Shown: piece by piece, positions 16,274-27,152 of the stretch
How the letters are laid out: the number at the start of each line of letters is the position of its first letter
Position numbering within the stretch: the stretch's first letter is position 1
Assembly: GCF_031157275.1 (NCBI RefSeq)
Contig: NZ_JAVIFW010000010.1
Location: forward strand, 248,001-312,000
Length of the DNA: 64,000 nucleotides
Reading direction: 5' to 3'
Source of the DNA: Streptomyces sp. LHD-70
GTDB taxonomy: Bacteria; Actinomycetota; Actinomycetes; Streptomycetales; Streptomycetaceae
Notes under the pieces: model-generated
Seen by the model: the letters and a program-made list of their open reading frames with translations, nothing else
Told to the model about the DNA's origin: nothing
Databases searched by the model: none
Translations under genes and position numbers: made by a program

Positions 16274-17202
16274 GCTCCCGGTCCGTTCTGTACGACGTCC
16301 CGGGGCCGCGTGCCAGAAGGCGCAATGTGCTGCTCACGGGGCTGTTCCTGGTCGCACTCGCCGCTCTGGTCTGGTGGGTGGCGCAGAGCCTCGCCGACAA
16401 GAACCAGCTCGAGTGGGTCAAGTGGAGGCCCTTCTTCACGGATTCCCGCGCCTGGTCCACGTACCTCCTGCCGGGGCTCGAGAACACGCTCATCGCCGCT
16501 TCCCTGGCCATGGTCATCGCGCTGCCGCTCGGGGCTCTGTTCGGTATCGCCCGGCTCTCCGAGCACTGGTGGGTGCGGGGTACGGCCGGGACCGTCGTGG
16601 AGTTCTTCCGCGCCATCCCGGTGCTGATCCTGATGCTCTTCGCGAACGCCGCGTACTCCGAGTTCACCGACATCAGCCCGGACAGCCGGCCGCTGTACGC
16701 GGTGGTCACCGGTCTCGTCCTCTACAACGCCTCCGTACTCGCGGAGATCGTACGAGCCGGAATCCTGTCCCTCCCCAGCGGCCAGACCGACGCGGCCAAG
16801 GCGATCGGCATGCGCAAGAGCCAGGTCATGCGGCACGTGCTGCTGCCGCAGTCGGTCACCGCGATGCTCCCGGCGATCGTCAGCCAGCTCGTGGTCATCG
16901 TGAAGGACACCGCCCTGGGCGGCGCACTGCTCGGTTTCTCCGAACTCCTGGCGTCGGTACGCCCGATGAGCGCGAATTACGGTGCGAACACCATCGCCAG
17001 CTTCACCGTGGTCGCGGTGGTCTTCGTCGTACTGAACTTCGCGCTCACGTCCTTCGCGAGCTGGTTGGAAGGCAGGCTGAGGCGCGGTAAGAGGTCTACC
17101 GGTGCGGTGGTCGGCGCGGACGCGGTCGACCAGCTGGCGACACCGGGCGAGCGGGTGAGTCATGACGATCTCGGCGGAGCGGGCGGCACCTCCAGCAAAT
17201 GA
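16270..17202 (+). CDS. gluD: glutamate ABC transporter permease GluD
   Basis: A 310-residue permease with an N-terminal cytoplasmic tail, about five membrane segments and an EAA loop (EIVRAGILSLPSGQTDAAKAIGMRKSQVM). It is longer than GluC because of an extra first helix and a hydrophilic C-terminal tail of about 50 residues (RRGKRSTGAVV onward), as in other actinobacterial GluD proteins. It starts within the last codons of gluC (ATGA). Confidence 0.93.
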   Translation: MSSRSVLYDVPGPRARRRNVLLTGLFLVALAALVWWVAQSLADKNQLEWVKWRPFFTDSRAWSTYLLPGLENTLIAASLAMVIALPLGALFGIARLSEHWWVRGTAGTVVEFFRAIPVLILMLFANAAYSEFTDISPDSRPLYAVVTGLVLYNASVLAEIVRAGILSLPSGQTDAAKAIGMRKSQVMRHVLLPQSVTAMLPAIVSQLVVIVKDTALGGALLGFSELLASVRPMSANYGANTIASFTVVAVVFVVLNFALTSFASWLEGRLRRGKRSTGAVVGADAVDQLATPGERVSHDDLGGAGGTSSK

Positions 17203-17401
17203 CGACCGGCCGCAATCGATGAGGGGCAGAGGGAGCGCCAGGTCTCGCCGGGCCCGATGAGGCCCCCTGACTCAAGGGGAGCGCCGGGGGTCACCCGGCG
17301 GATTTCCCGCGTACAGCGACCGTAGGATCGGCCGCTCGCCCGCGCCATGGACAGATGCAAGAGTCCTGAGCCGCCCGATTCATACAAATGCTCAAACCCC
17401 C

Positions 17402-17449
17402 GTTCTTCCAGAACAGGCAGTTTGCAATTCCCCCTTCATGGCCTACGGT
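17402..17449 (+). promoter_or_regulatory. candidate promoter and small palindrome before the amino-acid permease
   Basis: The 534-base gap between gluD and the permease (17203-17736) holds no convincing gene. An AT-richer patch contains GTTCTTCCAGAAC (17402-17414, 5-bp arms, 3-base centre), then TTGCAA (17422-17427) and TACGGT (17444-17449) with a 16-base spacer, a fair vegetative-type promoter. A start here would give a leader of about 280 bases. A weak hairpin lies near 17263-17280 after gluD. Confidence 0.35.
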
Positions 17450-17736
17450 CTTGGCCCTGAAGGGACACTCGGGCACCGCATCGGTGTCGGTCTGCTGAAC
17501 GAACGTCCCCTCAGCCGCCAGAATCGGCGCCCACTGGAAACAGTGCGGAATTGTCCGTACGCAAGGCCCACCCGGCCACACGGTGCACCTCGCCGCACCC
17601 TCGCGTACAGCACTCCCGAAACCGGACCTGAGCTCGCCGCACCGTGCCCGGGTCCGTCTGTGCCTACCCACTGCCTCAACTCCCCTCAATTCCCTGCTGA
17701 AGCACGGCCCGCACTCCTTCGAACTCCGAGGAACCC

Positions 17737-19197
17737 ATGAGCGAGCAGTCGACGACCACCAAGGTGGCCACACCGTCCGGCCCCGCCGAGCAGAGCCCTT
17801 CGCCCGACGGCCTGAAGGCGGGGCTCAAGAACCGCCACCTTTCCATGATCGCTATCGGTGGTGTGATCGGAGCCGGCCTCTTCGTCGGTTCCAGTGCCGG
17901 TATCGCGGCGGCCGGTCCCGCCATCCTCATCTCGTACGCGCTCGTCGGCGTGATGGTCGTGCTCGTGATGCGGATGCTGGGCGAGATGGCCGCGGCGAAT
18001 CCGACGTCGGGCTCGTTCTCCGAGTACGCCGACCGCGCGCTGGGCCGGTGGGCCGGGTTCTCCATCGGCTGGCTGTACTGGTTCTTCTGGGTCGTCGTCC
18101 TCGCCGTCGAGGCGACCGCGGGCGCGGTGATCCTGGAGGGCTGGATACCGTCCGTGCCGCAGTGGGCCTGGGCGCTGATCGTGATGGTGGTGCTGACCGC
18201 CACCAACCTCGTCTCTGTGGGCTCCTACGGTGAGTTCGAATTCTGGTTCGCCGGGATCAAGGTCGTCGCGATCGGCGCGTTCGTCGCGATCGGCATGCTG
18301 GCCGTGTTCGGTGTGCTGCCCGGCTCGGACAACCCCGGCGCGGGATTCGCGCACCTCACCGACGCGGGCGGATTCTTCCCCAAGGGAGCGGGCGCGATCC
18401 TGACCGGTGTGCTGATGGTGGTCTTCTCCTTCATGGGCAGCGAGATCGTCACGCTGGCCGCCGGTGAGTCGGAGAATCCGCAGCGCGCGGTGACCAAGGC
18501 GACCAACAGCGTGATCTGGCGTATCGCGGTCTTCTACCTCGGCTCGATCTTCGTCGTCATCACCCTGCTGCCGTGGAACGCCTCGGCGATCGTGAAGGAC
18601 GGCTCCTACGTCGCCGCCCTGAACTCCATCGGCATCCCGCACGCCGGCCAGGTCATGAACGTCATCGTGCTGACCGCGGTGCTGTCCTGCCTCAACTCCG
18701 GCCTCTACACCGCCTCCCGCATGGCCTTCTCCCTCGGCAAGCGCGGCGACGCCCCCAAGGCCTTCGCCAAGACCACGTCCAGCGGGGTGCCGCGGGCCGC
18801 GATCCTCGGCTCGGTCGTCTTCGGCTTCGTCGCGGTGTTCTTCAACTACAAGTGGCCCGACACCGTCTTCGCGTTCCTGCTCAACTCCTCCGGTGCCGTC
18901 GCCCTGTTCGTCTGGCTGGTGATCTGCTTCACCCAGCTCAAGATGCGCGGCATCATCCTGCGCGAGATGCCCGAACGCCTCGTCGTCAAGATGTGGGCCT
19001 TCCCGTATCTGACCTGGGCGACCATCGGCATGATCTCCTTCGTCCTGGTCTACATGCTCTTCGACGACACCGGCCGCGAACAGGTACTCCTCTCCCTCCT
19101 CGTCGCCGCCCTCGTCATCACCATCGCCGTCCTGCGCGAACGCGGCCGCACCCGCGCCACCACCGGCACCGACCTGAACACCGAACTCGACGCCTGA
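17737..19197 (+). CDS. amino-acid permease, GabP/AnsP-like (APC superfamily)
   Basis: A 486-residue transporter with 12 predicted membrane segments beginning after a 35-residue polar N-terminus. The hallmark of the amino-acid transporter family is present in the first helix: LSMIAIGGVIGAGLFVGSS, followed by GPAILISYALVG and GEMAAANPTSGSFSEYA. Closest in pattern to gamma-aminobutyrate and aromatic or neutral amino-acid permeases. The exact substrate cannot be fixed. It lies downstream of the glutamate importer but has its own long upstream region and a strong terminator behind it, so it is probably a single-gene transcript. Confidence 0.87.
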   Translation: MSEQSTTTKVATPSGPAEQSPSPDGLKAGLKNRHLSMIAIGGVIGAGLFVGSSAGIAAAGPAILISYALVGVMVVLVMRMLGEMAAANPTSGSFSEYADRALGRWAGFSIGWLYWFFWVVVLAVEATAGAVILEGWIPSVPQWAWALIVMVVLTATNLVSVGSYGEFEFWFAGIKVVAIGAFVAIGMLAVFGVLPGSDNPGAGFAHLTDAGGFFPKGAGAILTGVLMVVFSFMGSEIVTLAAGESENPQRAVTKATNSVIWRIAVFYLGSIFVVITLLPWNASAIVKDGSYVAALNSIGIPHAGQVMNVIVLTAVLSCLNSGLYTASRMAFSLGKRGDAPKAFAKTTSSGVPRAAILGSVVFGFVAVFFNYKWPDTVFAFLLNSSGAVALFVWLVICFTQLKMRGIILREMPERLVVKMWAFPYLTWATIGMISFVLVYMLFDDTGREQVLLSLLVAALVITIAVLRERGRTRATTGTDLNTELDA

Positions 19198-19218
19198 CCC
19201 ACCCCACACCCCCGTTTC

Positions 19219-19255
19219 AGCGCCCCCCTCGGTGACCACCACCGAAGGGGGCGCT
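19219..19255. terminator. hairpin terminator after the permease
   Basis: AGCGCCCCC-c-TCGGTG (19219-19234) pairs with CACCGA-a-GGGGGCGCT (19239-19255 region), giving about 15 bp with one internal mismatch and a 4-base loop. It separates the permease from the converging small membrane gene. Confidence 0.75.
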
Positions 19256-19299
19256 GTCGTACAGCGGGTGATGCCATACCCTGCGCCCCCCTGCCCCGC

Positions 19300-19845
19300 C
19301 TACCGCAGCCCGGAGATCCTGAACACCGTCCGCACCGTCTCCCCATCGATCCGCCGGGACAGCTGCCCCACCGCCGTCCTGCCGCAGAGCAGCAGGCCCC
19401 GGTCGGTGGAGAGGCGGGTGCCCTGTTCGAAGAGGCGCCAGAGTTCGGGGTCGCGGATCAGCACGTCCGGGTCGAGTTCCAGCCGGGCGCCGTGCGTGTC
19501 ACGGAGCAGCAGCCGGCGCGAGACGCCGTCCACCCAGCGGACGGAGACCAGGGCGTCGGTGCGCACCACGCGCTTCCGCAGCAGGCCGCGGGTGGCCACC
19601 CAGCCCGGCCCCGCCGTGACCCGGGGCGGCAGCAGTACGACGAAGAGCAGCAGGCTGAGGCCGGTCCACAGCGCGGTCCGGGGGAGTGTGAGCCGTCCGG
19701 CGGCCGTGTCGACGACCGCCAGCACGGCCAGCAGTACGCCGGCGCAGAAAGCGGCGTCGCGGAGTTCGGCGGCCCAATGGCGGTCGTGGACACGGTGGTT
19801 GGCGGTGGGCGGGTGGTCCGTGGACTCTTCGGTGCGGCGTCCCAT
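19300..19845 (-). CDS. membrane protein with a PH-like domain
   Basis: A 181-residue protein starting at the ATG complemented at 19843-19845. Two membrane helices lie near residues 28-65 (DAAFCAGVLLAVLAVVDT and TALWTGLSLLLFVVLLPP). After them comes a compact domain (VTAGPGWVATRGLL...DALVSVRWVDGVSRRLLLRDTHG) that looks like the PH-like domain found in small actinobacterial membrane proteins. Function unknown. It is divergent from the KimA-type potassium permease, with 231 bases between the starts, but no link is evident. Confidence 0.7.
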   Translation of the reverse strand: MGRRTEESTDHPPTANHRVHDRHWAAELRDAAFCAGVLLAVLAVVDTAAGRLTLPRTALWTGLSLLLFVVLLPPRVTAGPGWVATRGLLRKRVVRTDALVSVRWVDGVSRRLLLRDTHGARLELDPDVLIRDPELWRLFEQGTRLSTDRGLLLCGRTAVGQLSRRIDGETVRTVFRISGLR

Positions 19846-20076
19846 GGAACCGAGGCTAGGGAGAGGGTCGGTCGCCGCCGACACCTTTGGCGGCTCGCTG
19901 ACGCCGTACCGACAGGACTCTGACGGCTCCCCGCCCGCCCCCGTCAGGGGCACGTAAGAAATCAGGACCGCGCCATGAAGGACCCGTAAGGGGCCTGCTC
20001 CGGTGGCCGGGACCGGCGGAACCTGAGCGCACCCGATCATGAACGCCCCTGGTGGGCGGTTGAAGGAGTGCGCCAG

Positions 20077-21906
20077 ATGTCCGTCCTGACTGCCCAGTCC
20101 GGCACCACCCCCGCGGCGGAGGAACCACCGGACAGCGGCGAACGGCACCGGCTGACCGCCCTGACCGGTCTCGCCGCTCTCTCCCTCGACGCGATGGCGT
20201 CCGTGGCGTACGGGCCGGAGGCGATCGTGCTCGTGCTCGCCGCGGCGGGCGGGGCCGGCGTCGGCTTCACGCTTCCCGTGACGCTCGCCATCGCCGGTCT
20301 GCTGGCCGTCCTGGTCGCCTCCTACCGCCAGGTCATCGCCGCGTTCCCGGACGGCGGAGGCTCCTACGCCGTGGCGAAGCGGCACCTGGGGCGGCGCACG
20401 AGCCTGGTCGCCGCCGCCTCGCTCGTACTGGACTACGTCCTGAACGTCGCGGTCGCCGTCACCGCGGGAGTCGCCGCGCTGACCTCCGCCTTCCCTGAGC
20501 TGTACGGCGACCGGCTGGTCCTCTGCCTCGGTGTTCTCGTGCTCGTCACCGCGGTGAACCTGCGCGGCATCCTCCAGTCCGCGAAGGTGTTCATCGCTCC
20601 CACCGCCGTGTTCGTCGTCGCGATCTTCGCGCTTGTCGCCGTCGGCCTGTTCCGGGACGGCCCGGTGTCGACGGCGGCCGCGGAGGGCCAGGCCGACAAC
20701 GCCACGACGGTGGGTGCGCTGCTCCTGCTGAAGGCGTTCGCGTCCGGCTGCTCCGCGCTGACCGGTGTCGAGGCCATCGCGAACGCCGTGCCCCAGTTCC
20801 GGCAGCCGCGTGCCCGGCGCGCCAAGGACGCGGAGATCGCGCTCGGTGTGCTGCTCGGCCTGATGCTGATCGGCCTGTCGGTGCTGATCTCCCGCTTCGG
20901 CCTGCGGCCGGTCGAGGGCGTCACCGTCCTCGCTCAGCTCGCGGACGCCTCGCTCGGCCACAACTGGGCCTTCTACGTGGTGCAGTTCGCGACGATGACC
21001 CTGCTCGCGCTGTCCGCGAACACGTCCTTCGGTGGCCTTCCGGTGCTGCTCAAGCTGCTCGCCAGGGACAACTACCTGCCGCACGTCTTCGCCCTCAAGG
21101 CCGACCGGCAGGTGCACCGGCACGGTGTGCTCGCGCTCGCCGTCGTGTCGGCCGCACTGCTGGTGTTCTCCGGTGGCGACACCAACACCCTCGTGCCGCT
21201 CTTCGCGATCGGCGTCTTCGTCGGCTTCACCCTCGCCCAGACCGGCATGGTGCTGCACTGGCACCGCGAGCGCGGCCCGCGGTGGGCGGCCAAGGCCGTG
21301 CTCAACGGCCTCGGCGCCCTGCTCACCGGCGTCAGCGCGATCGTCGTGACCGCGACCAAGTTCCACGACGGCGCCTGGCTGATCGTGGTCGCGCTGCCGC
21401 TGCTCGTGCTCGCCTTCGAGACCGTGCACCGCGCCTACGCGAACATCGGTGAGCGGCTCGGCATCGGCCGCGTGCCCGAACTCCCGTACGGCGACCGCTC
21501 GTTGGTGATCGTGCCGGTGGGTGGCCTGTCGAAGCTGACCCGTGAGGCGCTGAACGCGGCGGTCTCGCTCGGGGACGAGGTGCGCGCTGTGACCGTGACG
21601 TACGACGAGCCCGAGGACCGGGAGGCCGCGGCCGCGCTGCTCCGCGACTGGGAGCTGTGGAACCCGGGCGTCGACCTGGTGGAGCTCAGGTCGGCGCACC
21701 GCACCGTGGGGCGTCCCGTGGCCGCGTACGTGCGGGAGGTGCACGCCCACCACCCGGGCACCCGGGTCACCGTGCTCATCCCGGAGGCGGAGCCCGCCCA
21801 CCTCTGGCAGCGGATCCTGCAGAACCAGCGGGGCGCGGTCGTCGCCCACGCCGTGCGGCGGGAGACGGACGCGGCGATCTGCCGCCTCCGCTTCCGGCTT
21901 GCCTGA
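20077..21906 (+). CDS. KimA-type potassium importer (APC superfamily)
   Basis: A 609-residue permease with 12 membrane segments followed by a cytoplasmic C-terminal domain of about 150 residues. Conserved KimA/YdaO segments are LSLDAMASVAYGPEAIVLVL, SYRQVIAAFPDGGGSYAVAKRHLG and the C-terminal domain VIVPVGGLSKLTREALNAAVSLG. KimA proteins import K+ with protons and are held in check by c-di-AMP. GAAGGAG lies 8 bases before the ATG at 20077. The kdp operon follows 330 bases downstream on the same strand, which supports a potassium role. I see no clear c-di-AMP (ydaO-type) riboswitch in the 230-base leader. Confidence 0.82.
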   Translation: MSVLTAQSGTTPAAEEPPDSGERHRLTALTGLAALSLDAMASVAYGPEAIVLVLAAAGGAGVGFTLPVTLAIAGLLAVLVASYRQVIAAFPDGGGSYAVAKRHLGRRTSLVAAASLVLDYVLNVAVAVTAGVAALTSAFPELYGDRLVLCLGVLVLVTAVNLRGILQSAKVFIAPTAVFVVAIFALVAVGLFRDGPVSTAAAEGQADNATTVGALLLLKAFASGCSALTGVEAIANAVPQFRQPRARRAKDAEIALGVLLGLMLIGLSVLISRFGLRPVEGVTVLAQLADASLGHNWAFYVVQFATMTLLALSANTSFGGLPVLLKLLARDNYLPHVFALKADRQVHRHGVLALAVVSAALLVFSGGDTNTLVPLFAIGVFVGFTLAQTGMVLHWHRERGPRWAAKAVLNGLGALLTGVSAIVVTATKFHDGAWLIVVALPLLVLAFETVHRAYANIGERLGIGRVPELPYGDRSLVIVPVGGLSKLTREALNAAVSLGDEVRAVTVTYDEPEDREAAAALLRDWELWNPGVDLVELRSAHRTVGRPVAAYVREVHAHHPGTRVTVLIPEAEPAHLWQRILQNQRGAVVAHAVRRETDAAICRLRFRLA

Positions 21907-21983
21907 CGCTCCCCGCGGCGTCCCCGCGACTTCCCCTGGTTCCCTGGCCTTTGTGCAGGTCAGCAACGGATTGGACACGGCGG

Positions 21984-22079
21984 CGTATGGGCGGCGTCAA
22001 GGGCCGACGACGGGTCGTATGAGCCTCGTCAAGAGGGGGCGCCGAGCCGTATGGGAGGCGTCAACGGGGGTCGTCCGGG
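21984..22079. repeat. three direct repeats of exactly 32 bp upstream of kdp
   Basis: Units start at 21984, 22016 and 22048, each beginning CGTATG and continuing with G-C-rich bases and CGTCAA about 11 bases in (CGTATGGGCGGCGTCAAGGG, CGTATGAGCCTCGTCAAGAG, CGTATGGGAGGCGTCAACGG). The last 12 bases of each unit vary. A 32-bp period is about three helix turns, so a dimeric regulator such as KdpE could bind each copy on the same DNA face. The array lies 160-255 bases before the first kdp-associated start codon. Confidence 0.75.
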
Positions 22080-22112
22080 CCTGTGGGAGGAGGTTTCCTC
22101 TACTCGACGGAG

Positions 22113-22188
22113 CTCGTCGAACGACTCGTCGACAGGGCCCGCCGGAACGGCTCGTCGAAACGGTCGTCGGCAGGCCCGTCGAAGGAGC
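22113..22188. repeat. pair of 38-bp direct repeats upstream of kdp
   Basis: Units at 22113-22150 and 22151-22188 share CTCGTCGAA, then CGTCG and CAGG..CCCG at equal spacing, and adjoin each other. Together with the 32-bp repeats they fill most of the 332-base gap between the KimA-type gene and the kdp operon. No gene is visible in the gap. They could be regulator sites or part of the kdp leader RNA. Confidence 0.6.
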
Positions 22189-22238
22189 CGCTCGCCGGAG
22201 CGACCCGTTCATCCCTTCACTTCACCTCAGGAGTTGCG

Positions 22239-22322
22239 ATGGCCGACGTGGCCTTCGTCGTCACCACGGTCGCGGTGTTCGCGCTGGTGGCCCTTGTCGC
22301 CAAGGGGGTGGCAAAGCTGTGA
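22239..22322 (+). CDS. 27-residue single-helix membrane peptide, first ORF of the kdp operon
   Basis: An ATG with a strong ribosome site (CAGGAG, 6 bases upstream) opens MADVAFVVTTVAVFALVALVAKGVAKL, one hydrophobic helix ending in Lys. Its TGA overlaps the GTG of kdpF (GTGA), so the two are translationally coupled. Resemblance to KdpF in size and layout suggests a second lipid-like stabiliser of the Kdp complex, but this is inference. Confidence 0.7.
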   Translation: MADVAFVVTTVAVFALVALVAKGVAKL

Positions 22323-22408
22323 CCGCCGAAAACATCGTCGGCCTCATCGTGGCCGTCTCCCTGCTCGGCTACCTCGTACTCGCCCTCATCGATCCGGAGA
22401 GGTTCTGA
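22319..22408 (+). CDS. kdpF: potassium-transporting ATPase subunit KdpF
   Basis: A 29-residue peptide, starting GTG, with one membrane helix (VGLIVAVSLLGYLVLALIDPERF). The YLxxALxxPERF ending is the KdpF hallmark. KdpF stabilises the KdpABC complex in the membrane. It overlaps the preceding small ORF by 4 bases and ends 8 bases before kdpA. Confidence 0.92.
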   Translation: MTAENIVGLIVAVSLLGYLVLALIDPERF

Positions 22409-22416
22409 CGCCGGAC

Positions 22417-24077
22417 ATGAGTCCCGAACTTGCCGGCGTGCTCCAGCTGCTCGCGCTCATCGCGGCCCTGGCGCTCGCCTACCGCCCCCTCGGCGACCAC
22501 ATGGCCAGGGTCTACTCCTCCGACCGGCACCTGCGGGTCGAGAAGTGGATCTACAAGGCCATCGGCGCCAACCCGAGCGCCGAGATGCGCTGGCCCGCGT
22601 ACCTGCGCGGCGTCCTCGCCTTCTCCGGCGTCGGCGTTCTGTTCCTCTACCTGCTGCAGCGGCTGCAGGGCTCCCTGCCGGGCTCGCTCGGCTTCGCGTC
22701 GATCGACCCGGACCAGGCCTTCAACACCGCCGCCTCCTTCGTCGCCAACACCAACTGGCAGTCGTACTACGGCGAGCAGGCCATGGGCCATGTCGTGCAG
22801 ACCGGCGGCCTCGCGGTGCAGAACTTCGTCTCCGCCGCCGTCGGCATGGCGGTCGCGGTCGCCCTCGTACGCGGCTTCGCCCGGACTCGCACCGGTGAAC
22901 TCGGCAACTTCTGGGCCGACTTGGTGCGGGGCGTCGTACGGATCCTGGTCCCCATCGCGGTGCTCGGCGCGCTCGTCCTCGTCGCCTGCGGGGCCATCCA
23001 GAACTTCGCCGGCATCCACGAGGTCGGTCAGTTCTTGGGCGGTACGCAGCAGTGGAACGGCGGGGCGGTCGCCTCGCAGGAGGTCATCAAGGAGCTGGGG
23101 ACGAACGGCGGCGGCTACTTCAACGCCAACTCCGCGCACCCCTTCGAGAACCCGAACCCGTTCTCCAACCTCTTCGAGGTCTTCCTGATCCTGCTGATCC
23201 CGTTCGCGCTGACCCGGACCTTCGGCAGGATGGTCGGCTCGGTCAAGCAGGGCTACGCGATCCTCGGCACGATGGCCGTCATCTGGATCGTCTTCACCGC
23301 CCTGATGCTGTGGACCGAATTCGCGGGCAGGGGACCGGCGTTCGAGGCCGCGGGCGGCGCCATGGAGGGCAAGGAGACCCGCTTCGGCATCGGCGCCTCG
23401 GCGATCTTCTCGGTGGCGACCACGCTCACCTCGACCGGTGCGGTCAACTCCTTCCACTCCTCCAACACCGGCTTCGGCGGCGGCCTCAACCTGCTCGGCA
23501 TGCAGCTCGGCGAGATCGCGCCCGGCGGGGTCGGCTCCGGCCTCTACGGCATGCTGATCATGGCGATCGTGGCGGTGTTCATCGCCGGACTGATGGTCGG
23601 GCGTACGCCGGAGTACCTGGGCAAGAAGATCGGCACCCGCGAGATCAAGTTCGCCGCCTGCTACATCCTGATCACCCCGGCGCTCGTCCTCGGGTTCACC
23701 GCTGCCGCGATGGCCCTGGACACCCCGGCCGACTCGATGACCAACTCGGGCGCGCACGGCTTCTCCGAGATCCTGTACGCCTACACCTCGGGCGCCAACA
23801 ACAACGGCTCCGCCTTCGCCGGCCTGAACGCAGACACGCAGTGGTTCAACAGCACCATCGGTATCGCGATGCTGCTCGGCCGCTTCCTGCCGATGGTGTT
23901 CGTGCTCGCCCTGGCCGGTTCGCTGGCCGAGCAGCGCCCGATCCCGGCCACCGCGGGCACCCTGCGTACGGAAAAGCCGCTGTTCACCGGCCTCGTGGCG
24001 GGCACCATCCTGATCGTCACCGGCCTCACGTACTTCCCGGCACTGGCCCTCGGCCCGCTCGCGGAAGGACTGGCGGC

Positions 24078-24081
<4 letters not shown>
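22417..24081 (+). CDS. kdpA: potassium-transporting ATPase subunit KdpA
   Basis: A 554-residue, ten-helix K+ channel-like subunit, close to the usual length of about 555. Selectivity-filter segments typical of KdpA are visible: NTAASFVANTNWQSY, LGTNGGGYFNANSAHPFENP, TLTSTGAVN and SGANNNGSAFAGL. It binds external K+ and passes it to KdpB. It ends with an ATGA overlap onto kdpB. Confidence 0.97.
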
Positions 24082-26330
<2,249 letters not shown>

Positions 26331-26337
26331 CCTGGTC

Positions 26338-27009
26338 ATGAACAACTCCGCAGTGAACACCGCCCGGTTGATCGGGGCAGGGCTGCGCGCCCTGATCGTC
26401 CTCACCGTGCTGTGCGGTGTCCTCTACCCGCTCGCGGTGACCGGCGTCGCCCAGGCCCTGTTCCCCGACCGGGCCAACGGCTCCGAGGTCAAGGACTCCA
26501 CCGGCCGGGTCGTCGGCTCCGAACTCATCGGCCAGCGCTACGACCTGCCCCTGAAGAAGGGTCAGGAGACCCCCGCCCCCGACCTCAGGTGGTTCCAGCC
26601 GCGCCCCTCCAACGGCCTGGGCGAGAACAGCGTCAACACCCAGTACAAGCTGATCCTGTCCGGCGCCACCAACCGCGCGGGCGACAACGACGAACTGCTC
26701 CAGTGGGTGAAGGACGCCAAGGCGGCCGTCGTGCAGGACAACTCCACCGACGACTTCACGGTCAAGCCCTCCGACGTGCCCGCCGACGCGGTCACCTCCT
26801 CCGGCTCCGGCCTCGACCCGCACATCTCCCCGCGGTACGCCGACCTCCAGGTGCACCGCATCGCGGAGCGGAACCACCTGGGCATCCAGCAGGTCCGGAA
26901 ACTGGTCGACCAGCACACCGAGGGGCGGACCCTCGGCTTCATGGGCGAGCCCCGCGTCAACGTCCTCCAGCTCAACATCGCGCTCAAGGAACTGACGGCG
27001 AAGAGCTGA
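26338..27009 (+). CDS. kdpC: potassium-transporting ATPase subunit KdpC
   Basis: A 223-residue protein with one N-terminal membrane helix (LRALIVLTVLCGVLYPLAVTGVAQALFP) and an extracytoplasmic domain containing GSELIGQ, WFQPRPS, SGSGLDPHISP and LGFMGEPRVNVLQLN, all diagnostic of KdpC. The ATG at 26338 is 7 bases after the kdpB stop; an in-frame TTG at 26323 would overlap kdpB. KdpC has an insertion relative to short KdpCs (DDFTVKPSDVPADAV). Confidence 0.96.
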   Translation: MNNSAVNTARLIGAGLRALIVLTVLCGVLYPLAVTGVAQALFPDRANGSEVKDSTGRVVGSELIGQRYDLPLKKGQETPAPDLRWFQPRPSNGLGENSVNTQYKLILSGATNRAGDNDELLQWVKDAKAAVVQDNSTDDFTVKPSDVPADAVTSSGSGLDPHISPRYADLQVHRIAERNHLGIQQVRKLVDQHTEGRTLGFMGEPRVNVLQLNIALKELTAKS

Positions 27010-27024
27010 TGGAAACGGGCGCGA

Positions 27025-27101
27025 GCAGCGGGAGCGGGCGGGCCCAAGGCGTCCGGACCACCCTGGGCCGGACAAGGCCCGGGCCCGCCGCCTCCCGCTG
27101 C
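27025..27101 (+). terminator. large inverted repeat between kdpC and kdpE
   Basis: Arms 27025-27045 and 27081-27101 pair over 21 positions with two mismatches. An inner stem, GTCCGG with CCGGAC, adds to it. It begins 15 bases after kdpC and ends 51 bases before kdpE. It may terminate or attenuate the structural-gene transcript so that the regulators are made at a lower level. Confidence 0.55.
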
Positions 27102-27152
27102 CGCGAACCAGGCACCGCACCGATCGCAGCGACGACAAGGAAGGCCGCACCG

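Noticed and set aside
17160..17773. Several short frames on both strands in the gap after gluD
   Set aside because: Products are Cys/Arg/Pro-rich without motifs, and none has a credible ribosome site.
19846..20076. Possible ydaO-type c-di-AMP riboswitch before the KimA-type gene
   Set aside because: Some inverted repeats are present (CTGACGG with CCGTCAG), but the conserved riboswitch segments could not be found by eye. A covariance-model search would decide.
19300..21978. Minus-strand frame of 892 codons across the KimA-type gene
   Set aside because: Only its last 181 codons (19300-19845) are a credible gene; the rest is antisense shadow of the potassium permease.
22016..22079. CRISPR-like array from the 32-bp repeats
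   Set aside because: Units are contiguous and degenerate with no spacers, and no cas genes are present.
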